Below are positions 23,461 to 31,959 of a stretch of DNA of 64,000 nucleotides, piece by piece. The position numbers and the translations under genes were made by a program. Each line of letters opens with the position of its first letter. The first letter of the stretch is position 1. Source of the DNA: an uncultured bacterium (lineage in GTDB: Bacteria; Bacillota; Clostridia; Lachnospirales; Lachnospiraceae); assembly GCA_905215155.1 (NCBI GenBank), contig CAJMPJ010000005.1:58700-122699 (forward strand). Direction: 5' to 3'. The notes beneath the pieces are model-generated. The model was not told where the DNA came from. It saw nothing but the letters and a program-made list of their open reading frames with translations, and made no database searches.

Positions 23461-24636
23461 TTAGACCAAGGGATCGTCCGGCCGATTCTTTTCGGTGTAT
23501 GTCAGTCCCTTTCCTGCACGAAGCATACGAAAGGAACGCACTGCCGCATTCCGGTATAATTCTTCTGCCCGTTCCATGGCTTCCTCTATGGACATGATAC
23601 CCGAAATGGTGGTTACAATACTTTCAATGCCGTATTCATACAGCTTTTCAGCGCCATCCCCCATGCCTCCCACAATAGCAATCGCCGGTATTCCTTTTGT
23701 TTTGCAGCGCATACCGATGCCGCTTGGAACCTTTCCAAACGCGGACTGCCAGTCCATACGTCCCTCTCCCGTAATCACCAGGTCCACCCCCTCTAACAGG
23801 GAGTCAAAGCCTATAAGGTCCAGGACGGTATCAATCCCGGACTTCATATTTGCATGAAGGAAAACCTTTAAAGCGGCTCCCAGTCCCCCGGCAGCTCCCG
23901 TACCGGGAATTTCCTCCACATCAATCCCCGTCAGCTCCTTTAACTTCCTGGAATAATGTTTCATATCCTTTTCCATCTTATCAAGAATCTCCGGGGTCCC
24001 TCCCTTTTGTATTCCAAAGGTATAAGTGGCTCCGTCCGGTCCGGTAAGAGGGTTTTTCACATCACACATCACCGTGAATTCAGTCTCAGAAACGGCTGGA
24101 TGAAGACCGCTTACATCAATGGCGTCAACCTGTTCCAAATCAGCACCGAATCCTGCTAAAACGTTTCCATTCTTATCAAGGAACCGGATGCCAAGAGCTG
24201 TCATAGCACCCATACCGCCATCATTTGTGGCACTTCCTCCAATGGCAATCGCAATCTTCCGATATCCCTGTTCCAGCGCATCAAAGATCATCTCCCCAGT
24301 GCCATATGTAGTGGTAATAAGGGGGTTCCGTTTCTCTTTTGGGACCAGGGGAAGACCGGAGGCTGCTGCCATCTCAATGACCGCATGATCTCCCCCAAAA
24401 ACCCCGTAGGAACAAGAGATATCCTCCATCAACGGGCCATGGGCAAAAATAGTCCGCATTCGACCGTTTTTCGCTTTTATCACTGCCTCCACGGTTCCTT
24501 CTCCTCCATCCGCAACCGGAATCCCCTGACAACTGCAGGAGGGAAATATGCTTTTTGCAGTTTCTGTCAGGATTTCCACAATTTGCTCTGATGACAGGGA
24601 GCCTTTGAAAGAATCTGATGCAAATAACAATTTCAT
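23461..24636 (-). CDS. glxK: Glycerate 2-kinase (GarK/GlxK family)
   Basis: A 391-residue kinase phosphorylating D-glycerate. Start MKLLFASDSFKGSLSS is placed after TGAGGTATTATATT; the longer frame to 24690 has no site. Family marks: ASDSFKGSLSSEQIVEIL, PVADGGEGTVEAV (about 46-58), IAIGGSATNDGGMGAM with the Gly-rich ATP site, GTGAAGGLGAALKVF, and ITGEGRMDWQSAFGK with catalytic residues near the C-terminus. It follows a DapA-family aldolase and tartronate semialdehyde reductase on the same strand, but a GC-rich hairpin with a short T run lies in between, so expression may be reduced or separate. Product is 2-phosphoglycerate in most of this family, entering lower glycolysis. Confidence 0.95.
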   Translation of the reverse strand: MKLLFASDSFKGSLSSEQIVEILTETAKSIFPSCSCQGIPVADGGEGTVEAVIKAKNGRMRTIFAHGPLMEDISCSYGVFGGDHAVIEMAAASGLPLVPKEKRNPLITTTYGTGEMIFDALEQGYRKIAIAIGGSATNDGGMGAMTALGIRFLDKNGNVLAGFGADLEQVDAIDVSGLHPAVSETEFTVMCDVKNPLTGPDGATYTFGIQKGGTPEILDKMEKDMKHYSRKLKELTGIDVEEIPGTGAAGGLGAALKVFLHANMKSGIDTVLDLIGFDSLLEGVDLVITGEGRMDWQSAFGKVPSGIGMRCKTKGIPAIAIVGGMGDGAEKLYEYGIESIVTTISGIMSIEEAMERAEELYRNAAVRSFRMLRAGKGLTYTEKNRPDDPLV

Positions 24637-24670
24637 AATATAATACCTCATTTCTATAAAATTTAAAGCA

Positions 24671-24708
24671 TAAAACAGGCGGGCAGCCAATCTGTAGCCG
24701 CCCGCCTG
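24671..24708 (-). terminator. GC-rich hairpin between the aldolase and glycerate kinase genes
   Basis: Minus strand: CAGGCGGGC / GCCCGCCTG (24700-24708 and 24676-24684), then TTTTA. A second GGCGGGC copy just before gives an alternative pairing. Probably a partial terminator or attenuator inside the operon. Confidence 0.6.
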
Positions 24709-24748
24709 CCCGCCAGTTTTATGTAATTTTCTGAAACAATCCTTTGAA

Positions 24749-25648
24749 TCAGATCAGCCCTGCGCTCTGCATTTCATTTTTGATTCGCTCCAGAACCGGA
24801 CCTTCGCTTGTTGCCAGATTGGGCCTGTACGGTGCCCCAACATTCCTTCCCCTTAAATTAGCCATAATCTTTGCAGCCACCGGAAAGCTTGCCGGATCCA
24901 TGGAGAGACGAACCGGATTCAGCTTAAACTGTGCTTCCAAAGAGCCGGGCAGGTCGCCGGCAATGTACTTATTATACACATCCGTGATCAGTTCCGGCAT
25001 GAAATTGGCTGAAGTACATACTCCTCCTACCGCTCCATGGCACATGGAAGCATAAAGCAGGGTATCTTTTCCGCCAAATACTTTAAAGCCTTTGTCACGG
25101 GTCCTCCGGATAAATTCCGAGGTTAGGGTAATGTCTCCGCTGGTATCCTTCATTCCCACGATGTTTGGTACCTCTGTTGCCAGACGTTCCACTAAATTTA
25201 CTGACAAGGTATATCCTACCCGTCCGGGATTATTATATAAAAGCACGGGAGTTTCCCAAACAGACTCAGCTATGGTTTTAAAATGATAATACAGTTCATC
25301 CTCCGTTGGTCTTAAAAACATGGGCTGCAAAACGGAGACCCCTGCTGCCCCGTTTTCGACTGCCATTTTAGCCAGCCGGCAGCATTTTTTTGTGCTGATG
25401 GCACCGATCCCGAAATAGACAGGCACTCTGCCGGCAGACTGGTCCACCATGATTTTCAGACCACGTTCCATCTCCTCTGCTTCAATGGCATAGAATTCTC
25501 CGTTGCTTCCAAATGCCAGGATTCCCAGCACTCCGCCCTCAATGACATAATCTACATGATCCCTTAATTTTGTCTCATCAATCAATTCATTCTCATCGAC
25601 AGGAGTGAGGATTGGAACAATCACACCTTTTATAAAATCGGTATTCAT
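24749..25648 (-). CDS. DapA/KDG-aldolase family lyase
   Basis: A 299-residue class I aldolase of the dihydrodipicolinate synthase superfamily. Schiff-base Lys167 stands in VGMKDTSGD and the catalytic Tyr138 in LLYNNPGRVGY; the substrate carboxylate loop is FGSNGEFYAI (47-56). The housekeeping DapA makes lysine precursors, but this copy lies between tartronate semialdehyde reductase (21 bp upstream) and glycerate kinase. That context suggests cleavage of a 2-keto-3-deoxy sugar acid to pyruvate and an aldehyde, as with YagE/YjhH-type KDG aldolases or 5-keto-4-deoxyglucarate lyases. The substrate is inferred; no sugar-acid dehydratase or importer is adjacent. A true dapA remains possible but less likely. 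Confidence 0.85.
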   Translation of the reverse strand: MNTDFIKGVIVPILTPVDENELIDETKLRDHVDYVIEGGVLGILAFGSNGEFYAIEAEEMERGLKIMVDQSAGRVPVYFGIGAISTKKCCRLAKMAVENGAAGVSVLQPMFLRPTEDELYYHFKTIAESVWETPVLLYNNPGRVGYTLSVNLVERLATEVPNIVGMKDTSGDITLTSEFIRRTRDKGFKVFGGKDTLLYASMCHGAVGGVCTSANFMPELITDVYNKYIAGDLPGSLEAQFKLNPVRLSMDPASFPVAAKIMANLRGRNVGAPYRPNLATSEGPVLERIKNEMQSAGLI

Positions 25649-25669
25649 CTTTTTTCCATCCCTCTCCGT

Positions 25670-26560
25670 TTATTTCCCCGGTTTTACCGTGGTATTGGCC
25701 ATCTTTTCATAGTATTTTACAATGCTTGCGTGGTCCTCCATCTCCAGACCGTCGGCTTTCAACCCCTGCAAAATCTCCATTAACTGTCCGGTCAAAGGTA
25801 CCGGGGAACTGATGGCATGGGCTGCATTCAGGGCATTGTTTAAATCCTTGATGTGAAGCTCTACACGGAAACCGGGTTTGAAGCTGCGGTTTAAGATCAT
25901 AGGGGCTTTGGCGTCCATCACCGTAGAACCTGCCAGACCTCCGCGGATGGCCTGGTATACCAGTTCCGGATCTGTTCCTGCTTTTCTTGCAAATGTCAGG
26001 GCTTCGGAAACAGCAGCAATGTTCACGGCAACTACGATCTGGTTTGCCAGCTTGGCAACATTACCGGAGCCAAGCCCACCCACATATACCACAGAACCTG
26101 CCATTACCATCAGCATATCATAGTATTTATCAAACAGCTCTTTTTTTCCGCCTACCATGACTGACAAGGTTCCGTCAATTGCCTTAGGCTCACCGCCTGA
26201 TACAGGCGCATCTAACATCTCAATTCCAAATTTCTCAAGCTCTGCACCGATGGCTTTGCTTTCTGTTGGATCAATGGAACTCATATCAATTAAAACCGTT
26301 CCTGGCTTTGCGCCTTCGGCAACGCCGTTTTCACCCAGAACCGCTGCCCGTACATGAGGAGAGTTTGGTACCATTGTGATGACCACCTGGCTGAGAGAAG
26401 CTACTTCCTTTCCGCTCTCTGCCCCTGCTGCTCCGGCAGAAACCAAATCTGCAATGGCTGCTTTGTTATGATCATAAACAACCAATTCATGACCTGCTTT
26501 TAACAAGTTTTTCGCCATAGGTCTCCCCATGATCCCTAATCCGATAAATCCAATTTTCAT
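25670..26560 (-). CDS. garR: 2-hydroxy-3-oxopropionate (tartronate semialdehyde) reductase
   Basis: A 296-residue beta-hydroxyacid dehydrogenase. The start MKIGFIGLGIMG is placed after GAGAGGATGAACAAG. The N-terminal Rossmann fold has Gly7-x-Gly9-x-x-Gly12, and the substrate loop DAPVSGGEPKAIDGTLSVM follows near residue 117. The catalytic Lys is in GSGNVAKLANQI (about 170). The family reduces tartronate semialdehyde to D-glycerate with NADH or NADPH; the neighbouring glycerate kinase supports that over 3-hydroxyisobutyrate. It is the first gene after the regulator, with a 209-bp gap holding a TATAAT (26626-26631) but no clear -35 box and no -24/-12 element. Confidence 0.88.
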   Translation of the reverse strand: MKIGFIGLGIMGRPMAKNLLKAGHELVVYDHNKAAIADLVSAGAAGAESGKEVASLSQVVITMVPNSPHVRAAVLGENGVAEGAKPGTVLIDMSSIDPTESKAIGAELEKFGIEMLDAPVSGGEPKAIDGTLSVMVGGKKELFDKYYDMLMVMAGSVVYVGGLGSGNVAKLANQIVVAVNIAAVSEALTFARKAGTDPELVYQAIRGGLAGSTVMDAKAPMILNRSFKPGFRVELHIKDLNNALNAAHAISSPVPLTGQLMEILQGLKADGLEMEDHASIVKYYEKMANTTVKPGK

Positions 26561-26769
26561 CTTGTTCATCCTCTCTTTTCTAATCTGTTTGTCAGTAACC
26601 AATGGACCCGGCCATCGATGCTCTGATTATAGAAAAAAGAAACGAACTTTACTACGGGCGGTATTACTAAATGATACTTAATTTTTTATACAAACCTTCC
26701 ATCGTTCCATATTTATTTCATTTTTATTGCATTTTTATTTCACTTATAATTATGATTTCATCCTCTTTC

Positions 26770-28647
26770 TCAATCCAGATGGTACTTTTTCCGTTTCCGC
26801 CACAGGGTGGTTTTGCTCATGCCCAATGCTTTTGCCGCTGCCTCCTGGTTTCCTGCAAACCGCATCAGAGCCTCTTCAATAATTCCGGCTTCTTCCGGCA
26901 GCTTCATTTTCCGGTCTGCCTTCTCTTTTTCCGGGTCTGGTATCTCCTGCTCCGGGTCCAGCTCATTAAGAACCTGCTTTACAAAGTCCTCGTCTAAAAT
27001 CCGTTTGTTGGCCGTAAGGATTAAGCGCTCGCAGAAATTTTCCACCTGATAGAGATTCCCTTCCCATGGATACTCCAACAGCAGCGTCTCCGCCCTCTTT
27101 GTAAGGACATGAAATGTGGAATAGCGTTCACTGCACGATTCCATACACGCCTTCAGCCTTTGCTTTAAATCCTCCTTCCGCTCTCTTAAAGGCGGAATTT
27201 TAACGGTCAGACCATTTAACAGATAAAACAGTTCCTCACTCAACACTCCCCGCTGAAGCAGCTGGGGAAGAGAATATCTGGAAGCAGTCATGACCCGCAC
27301 ACGGGTTCCCGGATAGGAAACAGCACCGCTGCCCATCCGGTTCTTATAGCGAATGAGCTGGCACAGACGGTATTGGTTTGCCCTGGTCAGACACTCGATT
27401 TCCTCCAGCAGCAGAGAACCTCCCTTTGCATGGACAACCGCTCCCTTATCTCCGAAAATAGTTTCAAACTGAACCGTTTCTTCCAAGCCCTCACAGGACA
27501 GTACCACAAAAGGGCCTTCTTTATAAATGCCGGCATTGTGAATGCTCTGGGCCAGAAGCCTTTTTTCCGTACCGGTCTCTCCTGTGATCGCCACAGCCTT
27601 CCCGGACAAGGCGTACAGCTTGGAAAGCCGGACACATTCCTGCATTTTACTGGATTCCTTTAAAATATCCTCAAACTCTCCCAGTGCCACGAACCCTTTG
27701 AGTTCCTGCCTTTCTCCGCCAGTGCTCCTATGGAAACGTTCCTTTTTCATAGGCTGACAGGTCAAGATCGCCCCCTCCACCCGTCCGTCAATCATGACTG
27801 GTGCCACCACAGCAAATAAGGACTTTCGGTTGATCTGCAGAAACAAAGAACAGGATTCCTTTCCATACTCCAATACCTGGCGAAAGGGCGCCTCTTCCAG
27901 CTCCCCAAAAACTGCAACGGCCGGGAGATTGATAACCTTATCCTTTTCTTTCCCCAGAATATCCTCCATAACCCCATTGATATCCATAATAGTTCCCGAA
28001 GCATCCAGCCTGGCCACTCCTTGAAAGGAATAATCCAAAAGTGTTTCGATCTGGGCCGCATTGCGCTTTTCGATTTCCATGGCATAGTTCACACGTTCCG
28101 CCATAGAAAATGCGTTTCTTAAGGAATCCTCCGTATTGGATAAAAACAAGGATGGAATTCCCTCATCCCCAGCGATTCTTACTGCCGTATCTCCTCCAAT
28201 GATCAAATCCACCTGGTCATCTACCGCCTGTTTTGCCATGTCCTCCAGTAAATCCCCTTTTTCCGCAAAATAGGTCCGCATATCAATGTCATAAATGGTG
28301 TCAAAGTATGACATATCACAGAACATATTCCGAAATCCTACCACACCGATGACGGGAGTTTCCTTTTCGAGGATCTGCTTTGCCTTAATGATAAGCAATG
28401 CCATCTCCTGAGCGGTTATGACGATTTCCACCACCGGAATATCCGTATACTGCTTGATCAGGGAAGCCTGAAGTCCTCTGGCAATGATGATGGAGGCACC
28501 ATTAGCTATGGACTGCCTTGCCTGGATAACGGCATCTTCAGTTTGTATGACTTTCATTTCGTTGATCTCATATTTTTTTTCCTGCAGGATATTATGAGCC
28601 TGATAAAGCATCTCCTCCCTGGAAACGAGCAGTGCGGTCTTTCCCAT
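26770..28647 (-). CDS. PrpR-type regulator with a degenerate sigma-54 AAA+ domain
   Basis: A 625-residue regulator starting at MGKTALLVSR, after AGAAAGGAATTCATC. Domain order: PrpR N-terminal sensor (about 10-185), PAS-like domain (about 205-300), AAA+ domain of the sigma-54 activator type (about 325-550) and Fis-type HTH (NQEAAAKALGMSKTTLWRKRKKY). Three parts of the motor are changed. Walker A reads GETGTEKR instead of GESGTGKE. The GAFTGA sigma-54 contact loop is absent (FGDKGAVVHAKGG), and the Arg-finger helix reads ELFYLLNG instead of DLYYRLNV. It therefore probably cannot drive sigma-54 promoters and may act as a ligand-controlled DNA-binding regulator of the aldolase-reductase-kinase genes just downstream. 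The ligand is unknown. Confidence 0.88.
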   Translation of the reverse strand: MGKTALLVSREEMLYQAHNILQEKKYEINEMKVIQTEDAVIQARQSIANGASIIIARGLQASLIKQYTDIPVVEIVITAQEMALLIIKAKQILEKETPVIGVVGFRNMFCDMSYFDTIYDIDMRTYFAEKGDLLEDMAKQAVDDQVDLIIGGDTAVRIAGDEGIPSLFLSNTEDSLRNAFSMAERVNYAMEIEKRNAAQIETLLDYSFQGVARLDASGTIMDINGVMEDILGKEKDKVINLPAVAVFGELEEAPFRQVLEYGKESCSLFLQINRKSLFAVVAPVMIDGRVEGAILTCQPMKKERFHRSTGGERQELKGFVALGEFEDILKESSKMQECVRLSKLYALSGKAVAITGETGTEKRLLAQSIHNAGIYKEGPFVVLSCEGLEETVQFETIFGDKGAVVHAKGGSLLLEEIECLTRANQYRLCQLIRYKNRMGSGAVSYPGTRVRVMTASRYSLPQLLQRGVLSEELFYLLNGLTVKIPPLRERKEDLKQRLKACMESCSERYSTFHVLTKRAETLLLEYPWEGNLYQVENFCERLILTANKRILDEDFVKQVLNELDPEQEIPDPEKEKADRKMKLPEEAGIIEEALMRFAGNQEAAAKALGMSKTTLWRKRKKYHLD

Positions 28648-28741
28648 GATGAATTCCTTTCTATATCTATCTTCTGTCATTTTACTACACCCTGCTGCAT
28701 CTGTCTATTTGGATTCTATATTGATTCAGGCCGTGGATGAC

Positions 28742-28774
28742 AAAACGGCACCAGGATTGATTCCTGATGCCGTT
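28742..28774 (-). terminator. Terminator of the sugar importer-transketolase operon
   Basis: Minus strand: 12-bp stem AACGGCATCAGG / CCTGGTGCCGTT (28763-28774 and 28744-28755, one G-U pair) followed by TTTT. It lies 50 bp past the transaldolase stop and before the PrpR-like regulator. Confidence 0.8.
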
Positions 28775-28824
28775 TTTAACGGCTTTTCACTTTTCCGTAT
28801 TTCACAAACCTTTTGTAGAACTAC

Positions 28825-29478
28825 TTACTTCCCAAACACTTCCGCTTCATCCGCACGGAATTTTTCAATTCCCTGGTCAGTCAATGGGTGTTTTATCATC
28901 TGCATCAGCACACCGTAAGGAATGGTAGCAATGTCAGCCCCTGCTTTTGCACAGTCAATGATGTGAATGGGGTTACGGATGCTTGCAGCGATAATCTCTG
29001 TCTCAATCCCGTGTATCTGGAAAATTTCTGTGATGTCACGGATCAAATCAATACCTGGCATGGAAATGTCGTCAAGACGGCCTAAAAACGGAGAGACATA
29101 GGCTGCACCTGCGCGGGCAGCCAATAGGGCCTGAGCGGCGGAAAATACCAGTGTCACATTGGTTTTGATTCCTTCTGCAGTAAGTACCTTAACCGCTTTC
29201 AGCCCTTCTGCGGTCATCGGGATCTTAACGATCATGTTTTTATGAATTGCTGCAATCACACGCCCTTCTTCGATCATGCCCTCCGCATCTTCCGTGGAAG
29301 CCTTTACTTCTCCGCTGACCGGTCCGTCAACGATAGAAGTGATTTCTTTAATAACCAGGCCGAAGTCACGGCCTTCCTTGGCAATCAGAGAAGGATTGGT
29401 CGTAACGCCGCAGATGATCCCCATATCACTTGCTTTCTTTACGTCTTCCGTATTTGCTGTATCTATAAAAAATCTCAT
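28825..29478 (-). CDS. Small transaldolase / fructose-6-phosphate aldolase family
   Basis: A 217-residue class I aldolase of the TalC/FSA group. It opens [20 protein letters not shown]; other marks are [13 protein letters not shown] and the Schiff-base Lys in [15 protein letters not shown] (about residue 85). [18 protein letters not shown] and PFLGRLDD follow. Transaldolase moves dihydroxyacetone units between sugar phosphates; FSA forms fructose 6-phosphate from dihydroxyacetone and glyceraldehyde 3-phosphate, and the two cannot be separated by eye. It is the last gene of the importer operon, which also has transketolase and an RpiB-like isomerase. A transaldolase role in the non-oxidative pentose phosphate pathway is therefore the natural reading. 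Confidence 0.93.
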   Translation of the reverse strand: MRFFIDTANTEDVKKASDMGIICGVTTNPSLIAKEGRDFGLVIKEITSIVDGPVSGEVKASTEDAEGMIEEGRVIAAIHKNMIVKIPMTAEGLKAVKVLTAEGIKTNVTLVFSAAQALLAARAGAAYVSPFLGRLDDISMPGIDLIRDITEIFQIHGIETEIIAASIRNPIHIIDCAKAGADIATIPYGVLMQMIKHPLTDQGIEKFRADEAEVFGK

Positions 29479-29537
29479 TGGGACTCTCCTTAGGTTTTAT
29501 ATTCGTTTACAACTAACGGTTGGTGATTACAAGCCTC

Positions 29538-30176
29538 CTAAGCCAACAGACTCTTTACATACTCTGCAATAGCTTCGTCCTTGCAGTTAGCGAAAAACAA
29601 TTCTTGAAACTTCTCTCCACCGATGGAGCCCTTCACCAGATCCTGATCAATTCCCTTTAAGCATGTTAAGATATCTTTTAAGTTGTTTTCTCTTACAACG
29701 TCTAATATCTTCTTATTTCTCTGCTCCGGAACTGCTCTTTCTCTTGGATAGCCCTGTCCGCTTTCTTCGGAGAATAATTTCTCAAATGTATATTCCAGAT
29801 TCAGCTCTGCTCCCCAGCCAAAGCCTTTTGCGAACGGCATTGAAATGGCATTGCCGTCGTTGATCTGTGCAAACATGTATCCGTCACTTGGGTCACAGAC
29901 GTGACCGCAGATAACACCTGGGAAACTGTTTAATGCAAGCATTGCACCTTCTCCTGTTCCGCATCCGGTAATTACATAATCTGCCGCTCCGGAATTTAAG
30001 AGGATTGCTGCCAGGATTCCGTTCTGTACATAAGTGAGGGAACAAGCATCCTCTGCAGAATACATTCCATAGTTATCTACTTCATACCCCTTTGCATCTG
30101 CAACTTTCTTTAAGCTGTTATAAATCAATCCGTTTTTAGCCGCCTGGCTGTTCTCATTAATTAATGCGATTCTCAT
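29538..30176 (-). CDS. RpiB/LacAB-family sugar-phosphate isomerase, C-terminally extended
   Basis: A 212-residue isomerase of the RpiB/LacA/LacB family. The Rossmann-like part contains MRIALINENSQAAKNGLIYNSL and the active-site loop VITGCGTGEGAMLALN, with catalytic Cys near 72 and the phosphate-binding loop. RpiB proteins are usually about 150 residues; this one has a further about 60 residues (NKKILDVVRENNLKDILTCLK onward). Such longer forms occur beside pentose, tetritol or apiose-type pathways. It interconverts an aldose and a ketose phosphate, most simply ribose 5-phosphate and ribulose 5-phosphate. The start overlaps the transketolase C-subunit stop by four bases. The substrate is inferred. 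Confidence 0.85.
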   Translation of the reverse strand: MRIALINENSQAAKNGLIYNSLKKVADAKGYEVDNYGMYSAEDACSLTYVQNGILAAILLNSGAADYVITGCGTGEGAMLALNSFPGVICGHVCDPSDGYMFAQINDGNAISMPFAKGFGWGAELNLEYTFEKLFSEESGQGYPRERAVPEQRNKKILDVVRENNLKDILTCLKGIDQDLVKGSIGGEKFQELFFANCKDEAIAEYVKSLLA

Positions 30177-31108
30177 GCTTCCAAAACTCCTTTTATTTGA
30201 TTGTATACCTGCTTCTCGCTCAGTCCGTATTCTTCTAAAAGTTCCTCTGGCTTGCCAGACTGTCCGAAACGGTCCCGAACTCCTATCTTTTTAAATGTAA
30301 CATTGCATTTACCCTCTAAAAGAACATCACCTACCGCATCGCCAAGCCCGCCGATGGTGCTGTGTTCTTCTACCGTAATGACATTGCTACATTTTGAAGC
30401 ATACTTTAAAATGCATTCTTTGTCAATTGGTTTAATGGTGTGCATATTGACTACAGTAATGGATTTTCCTTCTGCTTCAAGCTTCTTTGCACATTCCAAA
30501 ACTGTAGACACCATGATTCCACAGGCAAATACGACCGTATCCGTACCTTCTTTTAATACGTTGGCTTTCCCGATGGTAAATGGCATTTCCTCTTCAAATA
30601 CCGGGCTTGGCAGTCTTGCCAGACGCAGATAAGCCGGTCCTTTCATCTCTGCCACTGCCTTTACCGCACGGTGTGTCTCACTTGCATCGCATGGAACCAC
30701 AACCGTCATGCCAGGGATTACGCGCATCAGCGCCAGATCTTCAATGGCCTGGTGGCTTCCGCCATCTTCTCCAAGAGTAATTCCGGAATGTGTCATGCCC
30801 AGCTTTACGTTAAAATTGGGATATGCCACGCCGTTACGAACCTGCTCATACGCACGGCCTGCCCCAAATATGGCAAAGGTGCTGCAAAATGGAATGTAAC
30901 CCATGGTGGAAAGTCCTGCACTCATGTCAACCATGTTGGCTTCTGCAATACCTGCATTGAAAAAACGTTCCGGAAACTTTGCTGCAAAGGTTGCTGTCAT
31001 AGTAGCATGTGCAAGATCCGCATCCATAACAACGACTTTCTCATTTGCCTCTCCCAGCTCTGCCAAAGCTTCCCCGTATGCTACTCTAATTGCCTTTAAT
31101 TCACTCAT
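30173..31108 (-). CDS. Transketolase, C-terminal subunit
   Basis: A 311-residue polypeptide equal to the pyrimidine-binding and C-terminal domains of transketolase. Marks: VVMDADLAHATMTATFAAKFPERFFNAGIAEANMVDMSAG, of which FNAGIAEANM holds the catalytic Glu of the cofactor site (about 52-61), then THSGITLGEDGGSHQAIEDLALMR and VEEHSTIGGLGDAV near the end. Split transketolases are common in Firmicutes and archaea; the partner is the next gene, four bases upstream. Thiamine diphosphate binds at the subunit interface, and two-carbon ketol units move between pentose, heptulose and tetrose phosphates. It sits in a sugar-import operon, so it is probably a substrate-induced set and not the only transketolase. 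Confidence 0.94.
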   Translation of the reverse strand: MSELKAIRVAYGEALAELGEANEKVVVMDADLAHATMTATFAAKFPERFFNAGIAEANMVDMSAGLSTMGYIPFCSTFAIFGAGRAYEQVRNGVAYPNFNVKLGMTHSGITLGEDGGSHQAIEDLALMRVIPGMTVVVPCDASETHRAVKAVAEMKGPAYLRLARLPSPVFEEEMPFTIGKANVLKEGTDTVVFACGIMVSTVLECAKKLEAEGKSITVVNMHTIKPIDKECILKYASKCSNVITVEEHSTIGGLGDAVGDVLLEGKCNVTFKKIGVRDRFGQSGKPEELLEEYGLSEKQVYNQIKGVLEA

Positions 31109-31112
31109 GTCA

Positions 31113-31928
31113 TTAAACCTCCAGTTCCTTTAATGCCTGCTGTCTCTCGTCTTCGCCCGGTGCTTTGCCATGCCAGCCAACCTGGTTCTCCATAAAGGAA
31201 ATGCCGCTGCCCTTTACGGTATGTGCCAGGATGCATTTTGGTTTCCCTTCCATGGTGCTGATGGAATAAGCGGCCAGTACCTCTTCTAAGTTATTGCCAT
31301 CCGGCAGTTCCAGCACGTTAAAGCCAAATGCTTTGAACTTGGAATGAAGATCTCCTAAAGACATTACCTGATCATTGCTTCCGTCGATCTGAAGACCGTT
31401 GTTGTCAATGATGATGGTCAGGTTGTCCAGGTGATAGTTGGCAGCCGCCATACATGCCTCCCAGACCTGACCTTCCTGCAATTCCCCGTCTCCAAGAAGA
31501 GCAAAAACTTTTGTATCCTTTTTCTGAGCCTTTGCCCCAAGTGCCATACCCACTGCAATGGATATCCCCTGTCCCAAAGAACCGGTGGAAGCGTCAATGC
31601 CGGGAACCTTCTTTGCATCCGGATGTCCCTGAAGAATGCTGTGAAGCTGTCTGAAATTTTTAAATTCTGCTTTATCAAAAAAGCCCATCTCCCCTAATAC
31701 TGCATAGTAACAGGGAGCTGCATGCCCTTTACTCAGTACGAAGCGGTCCCGGTCTTCCATGTCAGGATTCTTCGGGTCCACCCGCATCTGAGTATAAAAC
31801 AATGCTGCCATCAGTTCTACCGCTGACAAAGAACCGCCTGGATGGCCGCTGCCTGCATCAGCTGTCATATTGATAATATCTTTACGGATATCTTTGCATT
31901 TCTTTTTTAAATCCATTATGTCCATCAT
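31113..31928 (-). CDS. Transketolase, N-terminal subunit
   Basis: A 271-residue polypeptide equal to the thiamine-diphosphate-binding domain. Marks: DAGSGHPGGSLSAVELMAALF (about 25-45), DRFVLSKGHAAPCYYAVLGEMGF, the cofactor-binding GDGELQEGQVWEACMAAANY (GDG-x(n)-N motif, about 150-170) and IIIDNNGLQIDG. The start ATG 31928 is eight bases after GGAGGT. It precedes the C-subunit gene by four bases and follows the permease gene by 31 bp. Together they make a full-length transketolase of about 580 residues. Confidence 0.94.
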   Translation of the reverse strand: MMDIMDLKKKCKDIRKDIINMTADAGSGHPGGSLSAVELMAALFYTQMRVDPKNPDMEDRDRFVLSKGHAAPCYYAVLGEMGFFDKAEFKNFRQLHSILQGHPDAKKVPGIDASTGSLGQGISIAVGMALGAKAQKKDTKVFALLGDGELQEGQVWEACMAAANYHLDNLTIIIDNNGLQIDGSNDQVMSLGDLHSKFKAFGFNVLELPDGNNLEEVLAAYSISTMEGKPKCILAHTVKGSGISFMENQVGWHGKAPGEDERQQALKELEV

Positions 31929-31959
31929 GTTATTGTACCTCCGTCTAATTTATGAACAA

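Noticed and set aside
26561..26769. Search for a sigma-54 (-24/-12) promoter before garR
   Set aside because: No GG-N10-GC element with proper context; only a TATAAT is present, in line with the degenerate regulator.
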